The notes below the pieces were generated by a model that did no database searches, had not been told where the DNA came from, and was given only the letters and a program-made list of their open reading frames with translations. Positions 13,687 to 15,000 of a stretch of DNA of 15,000 nt are shown here, in pieces. This DNA comes from Halocaridina rubra (Eukaryota; Arthropoda; Malacostraca; Decapoda; Atyidae), in NCBI GenBank assembly GCA_037179515.1, contig JAXCGZ010021082.1, positions 45,001-60,000 on the forward strand, given 5' to 3'. The stretch's first letter is position 1; the number at the start of each line of letters is the position of its first letter. The position numbers and the translations under genes were made by a program.

Positions 13687-14084
13687 TATGAATCGGCTAG
13701 TATAAACGGAAATGCTATTATTCTCAAGTAAGCTGGAATGAAAACATACTTTCCGGTCCATTTTCTTAGGAAATGTCAGACCTCTACTATCCCCCAACCC
13801 CTACCCCCAGGCACTTATTTTCAAACAGCAAAGAAAGCCATAACCTTGAGAACACTATTGCCAATACTCATGTTAAGCATATTTATTTATTTATTTATTT
13901 TACCGAAAGTTATATTATTATAAAGTTCAAATTGGACATATACTTTGATATTATTGCATAGTGTCTTGAACTGCATTGACAAAGTTTTTTTTTTGAGGGG
14001 GGTCTATAAATAAATGAATAGGTAATATACACACAACATTCATAACAATATCAAAAAACATTAATATTTGAAATCTTTCCTTAC
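13685..14084. other. Intron 1 spacer next to the start exon
   Basis: Contains a short (ATTT)n run at 13879-13899 and a T-run at 13985-13995. No other feature was recognised. Confidence 0.55.
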
Positions 14085-14133
14085 CTTTTGTCTGCCAAAT
14101 CTGCGGCTTTCTTGAGGTTGTAAGACGGCATAA
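14085..14133 (-). CDS. Transporter exon with start codon
   Basis: The minus strand shows a pyrimidine-rich tract ending in the acceptor GACAG at 14138-14134, then TT and an ATG at 14131-14129 with G at -3. Fifteen codons follow (MPSYNLKKAADLADK) plus two bases (AG), then the donor GTAAGG starting at 14084. The split codon AG|C becomes serine 16 when joined to the exon at 9944, so the phase is right. If the acceptor is not used, an in-frame TAA lies upstream within the A-rich run near 14180, so this ATG would still be the first. The acceptor implies a 5' UTR intron with a non-coding exon further up, not identified. The exon is too short to be recognised alone; its support is the two splice sites, the phase fit and the start codon. 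Confidence 0.72.
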
Positions 14134-14626
14134 CTGTCGATGAAGAGAAAAAAGGCCAACTGTTCTTTAAAGTTTTTTTTTATGACTTCTACAGATATAC
14201 ATGGCAAAAGAAAAAAAAATTAGTATGACGCATAGATGGTAAGAAATTTTGCTATGCACAAAAGTTTTAATGTTAGGGTTTAATGAAATCCTATTCGTCA
14301 CAATTCAACTTTTATGTCAGTGTTCATTTGCACTTTTCGTGTTATCTGTGTCTCTGTGCAAATAATACAAGCATCTACTGTGACAGGCTAACTGAATTAC
14401 AATATAAACTGTTTTGAATCCTGTTCACATAAGGAGAAAAAGTTACAAGCTCGCCATTCAAGTAGTGGATTTGATATTTTAATGAACCTGCTGCAAGAAT
14501 TCTTGATACCAGAAATTCAGGCAGCCTGACCGAATGGTATGTGATGTGTCATCTCTTCAACAGATAGAAAATCAATATAACTGCAATCTTTGAACATCCT
14601 GTATTGTCAAATTCTGTGCAAGGTTC
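14134..14626. other. Region upstream of the transporter start exon
   Basis: On the minus strand this precedes the start exon and begins with a splice acceptor tract, so it is probably a 5' UTR intron. No promoter motif or upstream exon could be supported. Confidence 0.45.
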
Positions 14627-14785
14627 TTAAGGGGGGTACAGACGATCATTATTACTGTCAGTAAAAATACTGACACTATTCTATTGGTGTGCTGACACTA
14701 AGTCCATATGATGGACACACCGACAGTAATAATGACAGTACAGGAAATACTGTCAGTAATATTGATAGTCTGTTTAGCCCTTTAG
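14627..14785. mobile_element. Foldback/MITE-like element
   Basis: TTAAGGGGGGTACAGACGAT at the left is matched by an imperfect reverse complement ending in GATAGTCTGTTTAGCCCTTT at the right. Inner arms pair exactly over ATTATTACTGTC and GACAGTAATAAT, and the centre is a palindrome GTCCAT-ATG-ATGGAC (14702-14716) with GGTGTG/CACACC outside it. Its G-run end next to a TTAA resembles the ends of the foldback element at 2411-2643. Non-coding. Confidence 0.7.
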
Positions 14786-15000
14786 CACCATTGATTTGAT
14801 ACTTCAACTACAGACAAATATGCACATAAGTCTATCGTTCCTGCTTTGGCTAATATAATAAAACAAGTTTTCAATAGAAATTAACTAAAAGTTCCGAAGC
14901 CATCATATATTAAGGCAAGTTCTGCAGTGGGTACAGTGCTCCCTTTAACTGGTTATTTTGTGAAAACAGTGACTAACATATTGAGTAAAGAATTCTACCA

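Overview
The window is eukaryotic nuclear DNA from an animal, most likely a crustacean and probably a decapod (crab, shrimp or crayfish relative). The reasons are very long perfect dinucleotide arrays, many tRNA-derived SINEs, decayed CR1/L2-like and jockey-like LINE fragments, and widely spaced small exons with GT-AG introns. No bacterial features (operons, ribosome binding sites) are present. The taxonomic guess is an inference from repeat character, not from a diagnostic gene.

One real host gene is supported. It lies on the minus strand and is spread over three short exons: 14133-14085 with the start codon, 9944-9712, and 8339-8171. Splice phases agree at both internal junctions (phase 2, then phase 1). 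The joined product is about 150 residues: a short N-terminus, a glycine-rich stretch, and the first two membrane segments of an amino-acid transporter of the Aa_trans (SLC32/SLC36-like) family. The rest of the gene must lie beyond position 1 or was not recognised. A second, diverged copy of the last 40 or so bases of exon 3 sits just downstream at 7874-7832.

The remainder is repeats. Positions 1-290 hold a three-unit tandem array of SINE-like tails. Positions 292-936 are a broken LINE reverse-transcriptase piece that runs into (CA)n(TA)n. Positions 1245-1702 are an inverted repeat around about 300 bp of (TA)n. Positions 1933-4460 and 6880-8914 hold seven copies of one tRNA-derived SINE of about 200 bp, four of them with clear target-site duplications. 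Positions 2411-2784 hold two copies of a near-perfect foldback element. Positions 5167-5661 and 6498-6675 are (TG)/(AG) and (CA)/(TA) arrays, and 8995-9467 is a (TA)(TG)(ATT) array inside intron 2. Intron 1 contains a LINE 3' end (9990-10351, minus) and a jockey-like LINE (about 10830-13480, plus). The jockey-like copy is split by an antisense LINE 3' end with a GATA tail (12553-13040). A second foldback-type element lies at 14627-14785, upstream of the transporter start exon.

The LINEs are the probable source of reverse transcriptase for SINE spread in general, but no specific LINE-SINE pair can be shown here. All LINE copies carry stops or frameshifts and look inactive.
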